The notes beneath the pieces were generated by a model. The model made no database searches. It had not been told where the DNA came from and saw nothing but the letters and a program-made list of their open reading frames with translations. Shown one piece after another: positions 53,889 through 64,000 of a stretch of 64,000 bases of DNA (its first letter is position 1; each line of letters opens with the position of its first letter). Source of the DNA: Puccinellia tenuiflora (taxonomy: Eukaryota > Streptophyta > Magnoliopsida > Poales > Poaceae); contig QRDG01000062.1 of NCBI GenBank assembly GCA_012064385.1, positions 106,724 through 170,723 on the forward strand. The letters are read 5' to 3'. Made by a program: the position numbers and the translations under genes.

Positions 53889-54806
53889 TCAAGCCATGTG
53901 TCCTCCACTGATGGCCATCCCTATGAATTTAGCTGACGCAGAATAAGCAAAGTTGCGGCTTGTTTTGAAGAATTACATTGCATTTTTTTTTTGAATTTCA
54001 GGTTTTTGGTTTGCTATTCCGCTGGTAACTGTATGTACACGTCCAATGTGTGGTTGAGATTCTCTTGGAATAAAATGTGAAGTTTCAAATGTTTATGCTT
54101 TCATGTAAGCATGTTATAAAATGCAGATAAATGGTGGTGTATAAGCATGCCACTGAAGATGCTCTAGTTTACATCATTGGCATGTCCTTCAAGGAAACTG
54201 GCCAGTACAAACAATTCAAGCTCTTATTCTCCCGTCATCCCGTGTCAAGCTGATGCGCTTTAATTTTTTTGTACTAGTATTTATGTGACCATCTAAACTT
54301 ACTTGTAAAGATTTATACTTGCCGTTGGTTAATGTTTGTGGTCAACGAGGTTTTTTTCTGAGAGCTGTAAACTTTTAACATTATAAAACCGTTGTAATAA
54401 AATGTCGTATGCATCACTTTGATGCAGAGGCTGGGGCGTGAAGTTCCCATTTCAAAAAAATCTAAACTTACTTCACGACTGCGTGCTATGACAAGGCAGC
54501 CGCTTGATAATGGTGACCACACGATGTTAGCTGGGATTAAGGAGACTGACATTATACATTATATGCATGTCCTTTTCACAGACGGCAAGAAATTAGCATT
54601 TTAACCGCGCCTTAAAAAAAACTTTGGTAACTTTTTTCCTTCCATAGTTTGCGATAACTGCAAGCCACAGCCGACCAAAGCAAGCTCGTCGAATGCTAAA
54701 GAGAAAAAAAATTGATGTCCGGAAGAATTTCTGAAGCGGCCGGAGTTTAGTACACTCTGTACTACATGGAAATATAAGTTTGAACCACGAGATTTCAGAT
54801 AGTATG
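53889..54806. other. 3' flank of the charged-protein gene
   Basis: An AATAAA signal at 54069-54074, about 180 bases after the stop, is the probable polyadenylation signal. Beyond that the sequence is AT-rich with no gene. Confidence 0.6.
54069..54074 (+). terminator. Polyadenylation signal AATAAA
   Basis: It lies 181 bases after the stop codon of the charged-protein gene, an ordinary plant 3' UTR distance. Confidence 0.55.
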
Positions 54807-54808
54807 TA

Positions 54809-54973
54809 CTCCCTCCGTTCCTAAATGTAAGATGTTTTAGGTGTTACATATGTTGTCTAGATGCATACTAAAATGAGTGAACATGCACACTAAAACATGT
54901 CTAAATATATTTGTATACATATATGTTAATGTGGACAAAACCTAAAACATCTTACATTTAGGAACGGATGGAA
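54809..54973. mobile_element. Stowaway MITE, 165 bp
   Basis: Ends CTCCCTCCGTTCCTAAATGT and ACATTTAGGAACGGATGGAA. TA duplications at 54807-54808 and 54974-54975. Confidence 0.93.
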
Positions 54974-55007
54974 TACATGATATCGGGTTTTCTTAGGAGA
55001 TATTGAG

Positions 55008-55260
55008 TTTCTGTTACTCTGAAAACCACTCCAATAAAAGCTCACCTGCAGTTTCACCGTTCTATGAGAAATAAATGATAGGCACACGCGCCTATAAACA
55101 CACCACCACCTTACTTGCATCTACCAGGGTAGCAAACATGTTCGTATTTCTTGGGTTATTATCTTTGAACTTAGTTGTGGTGGGGACGAGAGGCATCAGG
55201 AAAGGATTTAGAGTTGTATCATCTCATACTTGCGAGCAACTAAACACAATGTGTTGCTAG
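55008..55260 (+). repeat. Kinase flank unit, copy 3
   Basis: Contains GTTACTCTGAAAACCACTCC, CCTATAAACACACC, CTACCAGGGTAGCAAACA and GAGTTGTATCATCTCATACT, in the same order as the unit at 51261. More diverged than copies 1 and 2. Confidence 0.75.
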
Positions 55261-56417
55261 CTCTTTTCTTTACTTCAAGAGTGGTGCATGGTTGCCTAAT
55301 GGTAAGACAACGGTAAGGCGGTGGTGGTGCGTAGTGGCCTCAACGAGGTCCATTCAAATACCCACGGACAGTCGCCGGTGAACTTAGACCGGAAAGAACA
55401 TAAGTACTGAATATATGTGTTGATGTATTTCCATATCAGTATAAAAAAAGCACGAATTAATATGACATATTTTTCATCCGAGATTTACTGTAACTGAATA
55501 AGTAACTCCGTGTGGTAGCGTCGAAGCCAATATATACTTAAAGATATGAAAATCTATCTACCTGGCCGATTGCTTTGTGAGACGACAAATTATATTGGAT
55601 TGAAACGCTATGTTGCAATTCTAATAACAAATGTGTTTGTCAAGTGCTTGTACAATGTTAGTTAAATTACACGTGATGTTAGATCAGAACAAATAGTCAA
55701 AATTAAGTTAGCATGAGTTTGTTAGACGCCTGCATTGAATTACAATTTAAGTTGTTTATCTAGTTTCTTTAGGAGGATAAACCTGGCCTTTGATACACAC
55801 ATCTATATATTATTCATTATTCAAAATCTAGAAGCTAAACAAATTTGAGTTGGAAAGGAAAATATGATGCTGTATGCCCCGCGATAGTAACTCCATTAGG
55901 CAACCACTAAACTTGTGGTAAAATATATAAACAAAAAAGCTATAAAAATCCTACGTTAAGCCTTTAAGAAGGAAGCATCACATGTGCACCGATGGGTGCA
56001 AGTATAGGTCGATCTCAGGATTTTCATCCCCAAAGCCGAGCTTCAAGTCACCAAGGGCACGAGCAGGTGTGCGTCGACATAACCTGATCAGAGATCTTGT
56101 GTTTCCACCGGAGGCGCATGCTTGTCGGTGATGTCGTCTCTACCATCATCACTTGTCCGCGGTTTTCAGGCGATGATCATTTCGACGGGGTTTTTCTTCC
56201 AATTCCTTCTCCTTTTCAATTATTTCTCTCTTTGGTTGCGTCCATCATGATGGGTTGACTAGCTCTTCACATTATGTTCTTGTATAAGCCGGGTGTAATG
56301 GATATCTATCCATGGCTGCAAAAATATGTCCATATCCTACTCATATGGGTATGGTACCAGCGGGTATCCGTAACCATGTGTAAAATTGTCATCCTTATTT
56401 GGAGAGCAGTGTTTTAA

Positions 56418-56776
56418 CTCCCGAGCTCACCTTCTCATGCCTATTTTAGAAATTGAAAAAACAAATATGAACACATTTCAAAAAATCTTAAAAAGGGGCA
56501 ACAAACATATGCTAGTGTTCTAAGTTTGTGGAAAGGTTCATGGTGAAATGACATGTGTGGTGCTATGGGAAAAGAAAAAGGAAATCCGTGTTCCTTTTTT
56601 ATATGTTTGTTGGTACAAATGAGTACTGATTTTTTTTTTTTTTTTTTTTTGCAGAGAGCAGCACAAGTGTCATTTTGCCACAAAACTTTGCACATACTTA
56701 GAAAACTAGTGTATGTTTGTTTAATTTTTTTTTAGATCTTATGAATTTCTAAAACAGGAGTTAGTGAGCTTGGGAG
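56418..56776. mobile_element. MITE with poly-T run, about 359 bp
   Basis: Left end CTCCCGAGCTCACC and right end, read as complement, CTCCCAAGCTCACT are inverted repeats; a second matching piece is TTTTAGAAATT. A run of 21 T (56630-56650) lies inside. A clear target duplication was not fixed. Confidence 0.65.
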
Positions 56777-56811
56777 TCAAAGGGATTTTCACATCAATGT
56801 ACATAGTATGG

Positions 56812-57080
56812 GGTCTTTGTTACTCTGGGACCACTCTACAGCTCAGTAAATTTTCAGATTTTAACAAAAATTATGGCCAACCATTCTCACCTGTATATAA
56901 AGACACAAGCACCATTGCTTTTGTTAAAATGTAACATTAGTAGGGGAGTCAACAACAAACATATTGTTCGGTTATTTTCATTCCATTAAGTTGTGATGGG
57001 GACGAGAGGCTTCGGGAAAGGATTTACATCCAGATTTTCACAAACTTGCGTCGACTGTGCAACATGTGTCACCAGGTCTT
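56812..57080 (+). repeat. Kinase flank unit, copy 4
   Basis: Contains GTTACTCTGGGACCACTC, GTATATAAAGACACAAGCAC and GATGGGGACGAGAGGCTTCG in the order of the other units. It lacks the CTACCATGGTAGC block. Confidence 0.7.
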
Positions 57081-57570
57081 TGTAACAGGTTGCTACATGT
57101 TTGTCGCGCCCCAAAACGGTTGCTGACTTTGTACAGGTAGGCAACCTGCGTTCGTTGTCCAAGCGTACGGCTTGCGACATCTCATAGTTTTCTTGTGGAA
57201 CTGATGGCAAGGACTGTCATAAGTGCTAAGTATATGTTGTCCATGGTTACTGGAGTATATTATAGTGTGTGTAAGTTCTGCTCTGAAGAAAAAAGCGTCT
57301 CACCAACCCTCGAGGCACAGGAGCAAAACGCACACAAAAATAGAACCATGGACACAACACCAGCGGCCAGTACGAATCACTTCACGGGAAGTCCCTCGCT
57401 GGACTGCTGCTGAAGCCAAAAGCTGACGCCTCTTCCCATCGATCTCTAGCTAGCTCCTCCCTCCTCTCCCGGACAGCCTCCCGCCTTCCTCTCCAACGAG
57501 CCGAGGTGCCAAAAATAAACACGTACGTCCGTGCGTCCGATCCTCGTGGAGCCCTCGTGGCGATCGGTCG

Positions 57571-59981
57571 ATGGAGATTGCCGCGGCGGGAGAGCCGGCG
57601 CCTGGGGGCGAGTGGCTGGAGGAGCGCGGCGCGGAGGCCGTGTACCTCCCCAGGCTGATCGCCGGCGTCATCTCCGGCACGCTCACCGGCCTCTTTGCTC
57701 TCGGTAACTAGTAACTCTTCGTGTCTCTTGCTGCGCTAGCCTGTCGTTCTTGCTTAATTTGTGGTGTGTTGATTAAGCTGGAGCATTGACCGGAGCCGTC
57801 ACCGGCGCGCTGGCGGGCAGAGCCTCTGACAGCGGCGTTCTCCGGGGAGCTGGGCTGGGCGCGATCGCCGGGGCCGTCCTCTCCATCGAGGTTCTCGAGG
57901 CGTCCCGCGCGTACTGGTGCTCGGACCGGCTCGGCACTTCCTCCATGGTCAGTGAGCTTCTTCCACGCACCCGGCCATTGCTGCTTTCAGATGCTCTGTT
58001 ATGGCCTTCTCTAGCATAATGCTTGCCCAAGATGATAAATCATGATCTGCTGATTTCCATGTCCTAGAGAATAAGTGGCGCCACTTGATTATATCGATTA
58101 TCTCTCAAGTCTCAAAAAATGACACCACCCTGTATATATATGTTCATCAGCTTATCAAATTGATGCTACTTTCACTAATGTCCATTGCTAAATCGTTTTA
58201 GATTTAGGTTTTAGATTCTTTTTGCAGATAGTGGGATTTAGGTTCCTATTTGTTGATGACTTTTGTTTACCATGGTCCATGGTAACTTGCATATATATAT
58301 TGGTAGTATATATCTAATAGATTGACACGCCTCTAAGAAAGTTCAGAAAATTTTTTGTTCATAAAGTTTGTTGTTCAGGCAGATTTCATAGAGCAGCTAC
58401 TTCATGCCCGGTTTGTGCAAGAGCGGCTCGGATCTTCAGCACATACAGCGTACCGTTGGCAGGTCAGTTGCACATCCTTGTCTACCTAGGAGCGATTTTT
58501 TCCTATCTAGACAGGAAACTACATAAATGCCGACCACTCGTTGATCCCAGTGTTTGCTACAAAATGTAGACGGTACGTTTCTGACGGTGATGCGTATGAA
58601 TGTTGCTTGTCAAGTGTATTACATTTGGTGAAAGAATTAAATCCGATTGAATTGCCAGTACTGCAAAGAGGAGGGTGTTGGATTCACAATTAATTGAGGG
58701 TCCCGTCATGTGTCGCTGATTGCATCTGTACTGAATTTTAGAGATATTGTTTTTCATCCACAGGTCGGCATATCAGACTTAGGCCAGGAGGATGTGTATG
58801 ACATGTTCGGAGACATTTCGTCGAGGGGGCTTTCGAGAGATTTGCTGAAGAAATTACCCCAGTACGTGGTAACTGATCAGGCCCAGGGCACATTTGGTGA
58901 ACATCTGCCTTGCACTATCTGTCTACAGGTACAGTTATCAGAACAGCCTTCAACCTCTTGCACAATTTGCACGTGGTTTTGGATCAACATAGTATTATTT
59001 TCGAGCATCGCAAGCGCTCTGCCGATTTTGGTAAGAAGGAAAATCGAAAACTGAATAAGTACAAATATTTACAGTACAACTGAAAAAACACAGAGCGAAA
59101 GAAAACATGGAAGTCAAAAAGCTACATGATATTGTTAAAGTTGAAGTTCTTACACTCCCGTAGTGCAGAACATGGTGTACACTACTTACCATTAGGTCAT
59201 AAATGATTGTTATGTTGATCAACGTCCTGAAGCTCCGTAGCAGAGTACTTGCCTGATGCCACTAGGTGGTTGCATGTTGATCAATGTTCTGAAGATCCAT
59301 AGCAGAGTACTTACCGCTAGGTGGTTGCTACTGTTTTCCAGCTGGTTGTCAGCGTGATGATTGGTCCGGTACTAAATCTAGATGAAACAGTGTGCTAAGG
59401 TCCATGGAGCCTTCTATACTAAAACTCAGCTAGGACCAAACCGTTTCTTCAGAGAAAGTGAAAATCAGCAAACTCCAGATTTTCTTTTGCATTTTGTTTG
59501 ACAAATATTGTTAAAAAAATGTTTTTTACATGAATAAACAAGGTACACTTGGCTAGCCAGTATACACTGGGACACCACACTACAACACTATAGTTTGATA
59601 ATGAATGCAGAGAGGTGCAACAACCACCATGTTTATGTCTTCTTTTGTACTAGCATTTGCAGCTAGCAACCTCCGTACCAATTTTCGCATGCTACTAAAT
59701 GCAATGCAGTTGGTATTTGCTTCGGATCTTTTTCCATTATTATCATCTTCGCGTAAACCTATGTGTATGTTCATTGTTCTCATCCTCCTAAATCCTATTA
59801 AATTCCTAATAGTAGTGTGTGCTTGTTGCTCTTGTAGGATATGGTAGCTGGGGAGACGGCGAGGAGGTTGCCGAATTGCTCCCATGCTTTTCACCAGCCC
59901 TGCGTGGACAAATGGCTCCTTAGCCACGGTTCATGCCCTGTGTGTAGGCAACATGTGGATGATACTAAGATATATAGGTAA
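57571..59981 (+). CDS. RING-H2 ubiquitin ligase, NEP1-interacting-like, 5 exons, 231 aa
   Basis: Exons are 57571-57703, 57778-57947, 58379-58462, 58764-58928 and 59838-59981, all GT-AG, ending in TAA. Two Gly/Ala-rich hydrophobic stretches (about residues 26-75) look like membrane segments. The C-terminal RING-H2 has C179, C182, C198, H200, H203, C206, C217 and C220, with spacing CX2C-X15-CX1H-X2-H-X2C-X10-CX2C. The WLLSHGSCPVCRQ piece and overall order match plant NEP1-interacting proteins (NIP1/NIP2), RING proteins reported to bind a plastid RNA polymerase in thylakoids. Ubiquitin-ligase activity is inferred from the intact zinc ligands. A degenerate copy of its last exon lies at 62826. Confidence 0.93.
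59213..59335 (+). repeat. Two-unit tandem repeat in RING gene intron 4, about 62 bp
   Basis: GTTGATCAACGTCCTGAAG and GTTGATCAATGTTCTGAAG start the two units; both contain CATAGCAGAGTACTT-like and CTAGGTGGTTGC blocks. Confidence 0.75.
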
Positions 59982-60000
59982 TGTTTACTCTTAGACTACA

Positions 60001-60415
60001 CGGAAAGTAGTACCGGCTCCCGAGCTCCAGTGCTCCTGCCAGTTGAAAAAATTCAAAAATCGTATTTACGAGTTTCAAAAAAAATGTGAAAAAAAAATCT
60101 AGATGTAGCCAATAGTATATCCTACAAACGTGTAAAATATCAAGTTCAAATACTTAATATTACGAGCTACACAAAAATGAGAAATCTGATAAATTTTGGT
60201 GATTTGAAAATATACATACTTAGATCTAAAATTTTGTCATTTTTGTGTAGAACGGTACACAAATTATTTTAAGTTGATTTTTTGTAGGTTTGTGGAATAC
60301 ACTATTAGCTACATCTGTGATTTTTTTCACATTTTTTTTGAAACTTGCAAATAGTATTTTCGAATTTTTTAAAACACCAGGATCACTGGTGTCCGGGAGC
60401 ACGAAATCTCCACTC
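60001..60415. mobile_element. Mutator-type MITE, 415 bp, in the RING gene 3' flank
   Basis: The outer ends pair around GGCTCCCGAGCTCCAGTG and a complementary GTGCTCCCGGACACCAGTG. A perfect 9-bp duplication TAGACTACA lies at 59992-60000 and 60416-60424. The paralogous flank near 63073-63090 has the site without the MITE. Confidence 0.88.
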
Positions 60416-61158
60416 TAGACTACATAGGAAGAGAGAGGAGAGAGGAGGTATACACAGACAGTGTTGTAAATTAGATTCATCTGTGTATTCTACTGCAAGC
60501 AAAAAGGCTCTGTACATCTGATATTTTCTCACATGCTCAGCGAAAATGTATAAAGGAAAATATTGGTATGCTGCAATAGAATGCATATAAGCCATTTTAA
60601 AATATGGTTTACGTTGACGGATGTGTTACTGTGGCGTTCTGTATATGTAAATGAAATAACTCATGTACATTTCTTTTGAAGAAACCTGTTCATGTTCACT
60701 GATTCATTGGTAAACAGTTATACACCATATGGCGGATAGATGGGCTTTTTATTGCAGTGAATCATATTCTTCGCATATTGCCCCTCTTGGTTTTAGGCTA
60801 GGCTCGTTTTCCCTTTTCGCTCGTTTCATTTCTGTTTCGCCTGCGGATACGGTGATGCTTCATTTTCTCTCGTCGTTTCGCTCCTGGAGGCTGGACTCAT
60901 TGGCTTCGAGGTTCTTCGCCAGTCCATGGTGGCTGGAGGTGTAGTTCCCTATTGTTCGTCTAGCTGTACTTGATCGCTACGGTTTCGCATTTGCGGTTGC
61001 ATTTTTCTCTGCCGACTACAAATTTCCATTGCGTTTTGCTTCTACCAGTAAGCATCATGGCGGTATCGTCTTTCTGTGTGATAGGATGAGATTCTGAATG
61101 AACCGGGAGCTTTTGCCCCTCTTTTTTATGAATTGCTGCAAGCAGTAGCTTGTTTTTG

Positions 61159-61204
61159 TGCTAACTTATAAATTTAATAAAGCATACTTTATCAAATAAA
61201 AAAG
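61159..61204 (+). mobile_element. Tiny A-tailed retroposon insertion, about 46 bp
   Basis: The 17-bp sequence GCAGTAGCTTGTTTTTG occurs at 61142-61158 and 61205-61221 on either side of a 46-bp A-rich piece ending ATCAAATAAAAAAG. The duplicated flank near 63825 has a single copy (CAATAGCTTTGTTTTG). This is a severely truncated LINE-type insertion. Confidence 0.75.
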
Positions 61205-62199
61205 GCAGTAGCTTGTTTTTGCCCTTTGAATGTGGGCATTTTTGCAGCATGTTCCAAATTCGGGTGCTTTTTTATGTTCTATTGTTTCCATTACGTAATG
61301 AATTGATATTCTTCAGTCAGATTTGTGCATCTATGAAAACACTATTCAACTGGATTTCTTAAATGGATGCATGATTTATGGTGGTGTACACATCACACAC
61401 ATATATATATATAAGAACAATTCCATCAATTCACAAAGGATATGAGTGTTTGGTTTTCCTTCAGACATTGTTCTTTCATAGACCGTGATCATTTAGAACG
61501 AGCTGATAATTTCATGGACAACTTAGCCTTTTGTGCAAGTATGCTACAATATCCTGGCCACGAATTTTGTTCGTTCTTCAGTAAAAGTATGTTCATGATT
61601 TTATGAAAATATGTTGACCATGCTAAGAAAAGTTGTTCCCGGTTTATTTCCAAATAAGTGAAAATATGTTTGTGCTTTAATTGAGAAATGTTCTCATTGG
61701 TTTGGAATACTGTTCATGCAACCATCTGAGTATGTACATGACCTACAAAGAAAAGTTCTTAATGATAACTATTTTGGTTTGAGAACAAATATAGATGAAT
61801 ATAAAATTCTATATAGATGGAGTTCTTTCATGCTTTGTAACTTGTTACGAGATTGTAAACTTTCGTTATGTGCCACTTGGTGGTATCCATCCACTAAAAC
61901 TACTTTCTTTTACCACCATTGTACTTGGACAATTAAAAGTCGGTTGATGCATTGAGTAAGGACACACCTACTTATGTGAGGCACCATAAAAAAATTCCAT
62001 CTATATATATCGTAGATACGAGTGTTAACACATCCCGTGGAGTGAAGCAAACAAAGTAGTAGATCATTATTTCTTGTCGTACATTACAAATGCTATCTAG
62101 ATACGGTTGCACCTTAGGGATGAGAGGCATTGGGAAAAACAACCCGTGAACTTCTTTATCGAAAGAACACCACAGAAGAAAGGCACCACATGAAACTCA

Positions 62200-62640
62200 T
62201 GTTCTTGTTACCACCACTGGGTCAGCCCGTACTACTATAGCGTGCGGATGGGGCGGATGGGTACCCCATCCTGCCTATTTGGTGTACATCATTGGCACTC
62301 ATAATAGAGGAATCATAATCCAACTCGGACCTTACAAAGGAACGAGGTCTACCGAGACTTCAAGCACAACATAAGGAAACCTACTTGTACATGGATATGA
62401 CTCTCCAATCCTCTATATAAAGGGGACCCCATATTCCTCCAAGAAGCATGCAATCCAACACTTGTGGAAGGGTTGTCACAATCTTCATCAACATATTTGT
62501 CCCAAGACTGATCTAGGGTTCTTACACTCTTACTCGTCCACCATAGTCTCATTGAAATCATCACATAAATTTCACTAAGTTCCCTTTACAAAATGTAATC
62601 CACTGTCTACACCGTATAATACAAGATAATACATAATTAG
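62200..62640 (+). mobile_element. Possible degenerate solo LTR
   Basis: CTATATAAAGGGGACCCC followed by CTAGGGTTCTTACACTC resembles the promoter and 5' UTR part of plant Gypsy LTRs, and TTTTACCCTTTATCAAGGGT follows near 62644. Neither end nor a duplication was fixed. Confidence 0.35.
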
Positions 62641-62739
62641 GATTTTTACCCTTTATCAAGGGTCCAAAACTAGGTACATCGATGTTTTCATACTTGTTAA
62701 TCCTTACCTATTGGGCTGAGTCTTAGAACCATACAAATA

Positions 62740-62930
62740 AACATACTCACAGATCTTCGGAACTATGGTTACCAATGATCCTATATATTATCCCTAATAG
62801 TAGTGTGTGCTTGTTGTTCTTGTAGATATGGTACTTGGTGAGACGGTAAGGAGGTTCCCGAAGTTGTCCCATGCTTTTCACCAGCCCTGCTTGGACAAAA
62901 TGGCTCCTTAGCCACAGTTCATCCCCTAGG
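62740..62930 (+). pseudogene. Degenerate copy of RING gene last exon
   Basis: From TCCCTAATAGTAGTGTGTGC through the CTTGTAG acceptor it matches RING intron 4. The exon part from 62826 matches exon 5 up to GCTCCTTAGCCACAGTTCAT. A missing base at the exon start and an extra A at GGACAAAATGG shift the frame, and a zinc-ligand cysteine codon is altered. The last 38 coding bases are replaced by unrelated sequence (62931-63056). Confidence 0.88.
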
Positions 62931-63056
62931 GACTTTTGGCCCAGGTCGGGATCTGAGAATAATCCGATGGCCAGAATCAGCCAAATACGTGATCGGACAG
63001 CCAAAAATGTCCGGTGCGTGAGAGAGCTCCCTCTTGTGTGAGTTATAATATCCCTA

Positions 63057-64000
63057 ATAGGTAATGTTTGCTCTTATACTACATAGAAAGAGAGAGTAGA
63101 TACAAAGTATAGATAGACAGTGTTGTAAATTAGATTCATCTATGTATTCTACTTCAAGCAAAGAGGCTATGTACATACGATACTGCCTCACATTCTCAGA
63201 GAAATGTAAAGGGGAAAAGATTGTTCTGTTGTAATAGAATGCGTATAATCCATTTTAGAATGTGGTTTACGATGACGGTTGTGTTAATGTGGCGTTCTGA
63301 ATATGTAAATGAAATTAGTCATGTACATTTGTTTTTTGTTTTTTGGAGAAACCTGTACATATTCACTGAATCATTGCTAAACAATTGTAAACCATACTGG
63401 CGGACAAATGTTTTTTTATTGCGGTGAATCATATTATTCGCACATTCCCCTCTTTGTTTTGGGCTCGGCTTGTTTTCCCTTTTCGCTATTTTCATTTCTG
63501 TTTCAACAACGAATATGGTGATACTTCATTCTCTCTCGTTGTTTCGCCTGCGCCTAACCATTTCTTCTCCTGGTGGATGGACTGGCTTCGAGGTTCTTCG
63601 TCATCCATCATGGCTGGAGGGCATAGTTCCCTGTTGTTCAGCTAGATGTACTTCATCGCTATGGTTTCGCATTTGCGGATGCATTTTTCTGTGTCGATTA
63701 CAAATTTCCCTTGTGTTTTTTCTACTACACTAAGTGTCATGGCGGTGTCTTTTTTGTGTGTGTGTGTGACGAGATGAGATTCTGATAGAACTGGGAGGGT
63801 TTTCCCCTCTTTTTTTGAAATGTTGCTAGCAATAGCTTTGTTTTGCCCTTTGAGTGTGGGCGCTTCTGCATGATTCCAAATTCGGGTGCTTGTTTATATT
63901 CTATTATTTTTTCATTAGCTAATGAATTGATATTTTTCAGTCAGATTTGTGCATATGTCAGAACATTCTTCAACTGGATTTCTTAAATAAAATACATGAT
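63057..64000 (+). repeat. Duplicated 3' flank of the RING gene (second copy)
   Basis: GTAATGTTTGCTCTTATACTACATA and onward follows 59977-61370 in order (for example GACAGTGTTGTAAATTAGAT and GTGAATCATATT). It lacks the MITE and the 46-bp insertion of the first copy. It continues to the window edge. Confidence 0.85.

Larger units (their letters stand above)
54976..57570. other. Intergenic DNA with two further flank-unit copies and a MITE
   Basis: Contains units at about 55008-55260 and 56812-57080 and a MITE at 56418-56776, listed separately. The last 150 bases should hold the RING gene promoter and 5' UTR; no clear TATA box was fixed. No other gene seen. Confidence 0.5.
60425..62739. other. 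Intergenic DNA, RING gene 3' flank (original copy)
   Basis: The part to about 61370 is duplicated at 63090-64000. An AT microsatellite lies near 61400-61413. A possible LTR-like remnant lies at 62200-62640. No gene seen. Confidence 0.5.

Noticed and set aside
52846..53892. Long minus-strand frame over the charged-protein gene
   Set aside because: It is the complement of Asp-run and RKPRYKK repeats; the Val/Ile-rich product only mirrors the GAT/GAC repeats.
1..64000. CRISPR arrays, rRNA, operons and prokaryotic systems
   Set aside because: Spliced genes and plant transposons show this is a plant nuclear region; no regular spacer array or rRNA was seen. No tRNA gene was recognised, but no tRNA scan could be run.

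Overview
This window is plant nuclear DNA, most likely from a large-genome grass and probably Triticeae or a close relative. The evidence is spliced genes with short GT-AG introns, a GC-rich first exon next to AT-rich intergenic DNA, several Stowaway-type MITEs with TA target duplications, nested Gypsy, Copia, LINE, SINE and Harbinger elements, and four genes whose closest relatives known to me are grass or general angiosperm genes. From memory, not checked here, rice chromosome 2 carries PIN1b and the Raf-like kinase gene DSM1 side by side. The same pair occurs here, which points to a region collinear with rice chromosome 2.

Layout. 1-4249: truncated Gypsy retrotransposon on the minus strand with a pol stop codon. 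4250-10445: intergenic DNA with MITEs, a poly-C run and an AACAAAA-rich tandem array. 10446-12879: intact PIN1-type auxin efflux carrier gene (minus, 6 exons, 603 aa). 13574-14887: decayed PIF/Harbinger transposase. 14888-21512: intergenic DNA with a Copia remnant and a terminal-inverted-repeat element. 21513-28657: nested retroposon holding a complete Copia element (131-bp LTRs, target duplication ATGCG) and a 659-bp Mutator-type element. 29158-29452: SINE.

31578-40350: Raf-like MAPKKK of the EDR1/DSM1 group (plus, 13 exons, 1115 aa), with a Mutator-type MITE in intron 1, a LINE remnant in intron 5 and a GC-AG intron 7. 40941-48188: MITE plus a Harbinger element that received a non-autonomous Gypsy element with an antisense spliced reading frame. 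48191-52670: two degenerate extra copies of the kinase 3' end and flank. 52936-53888: two-exon gene for a charged repeat protein related to Arabidopsis At5g39570. 57571-59981: five-exon RING-H2 protein of the NEP1-interacting type. 62740-64000: a degenerate second copy of its last exon and 3' flank.

The four host genes do not form an obvious pathway. PIN1 exports auxin, the kinase is a likely stress or defence MAPKKK, the RING-H2 protein is a likely membrane ubiquitin ligase, and the charged protein has no firm function. The most distinctive local feature is repeated tandem duplication of gene 3' ends. The undisturbed paralogous copies serve as empty sites that date and delimit later transposon insertions.
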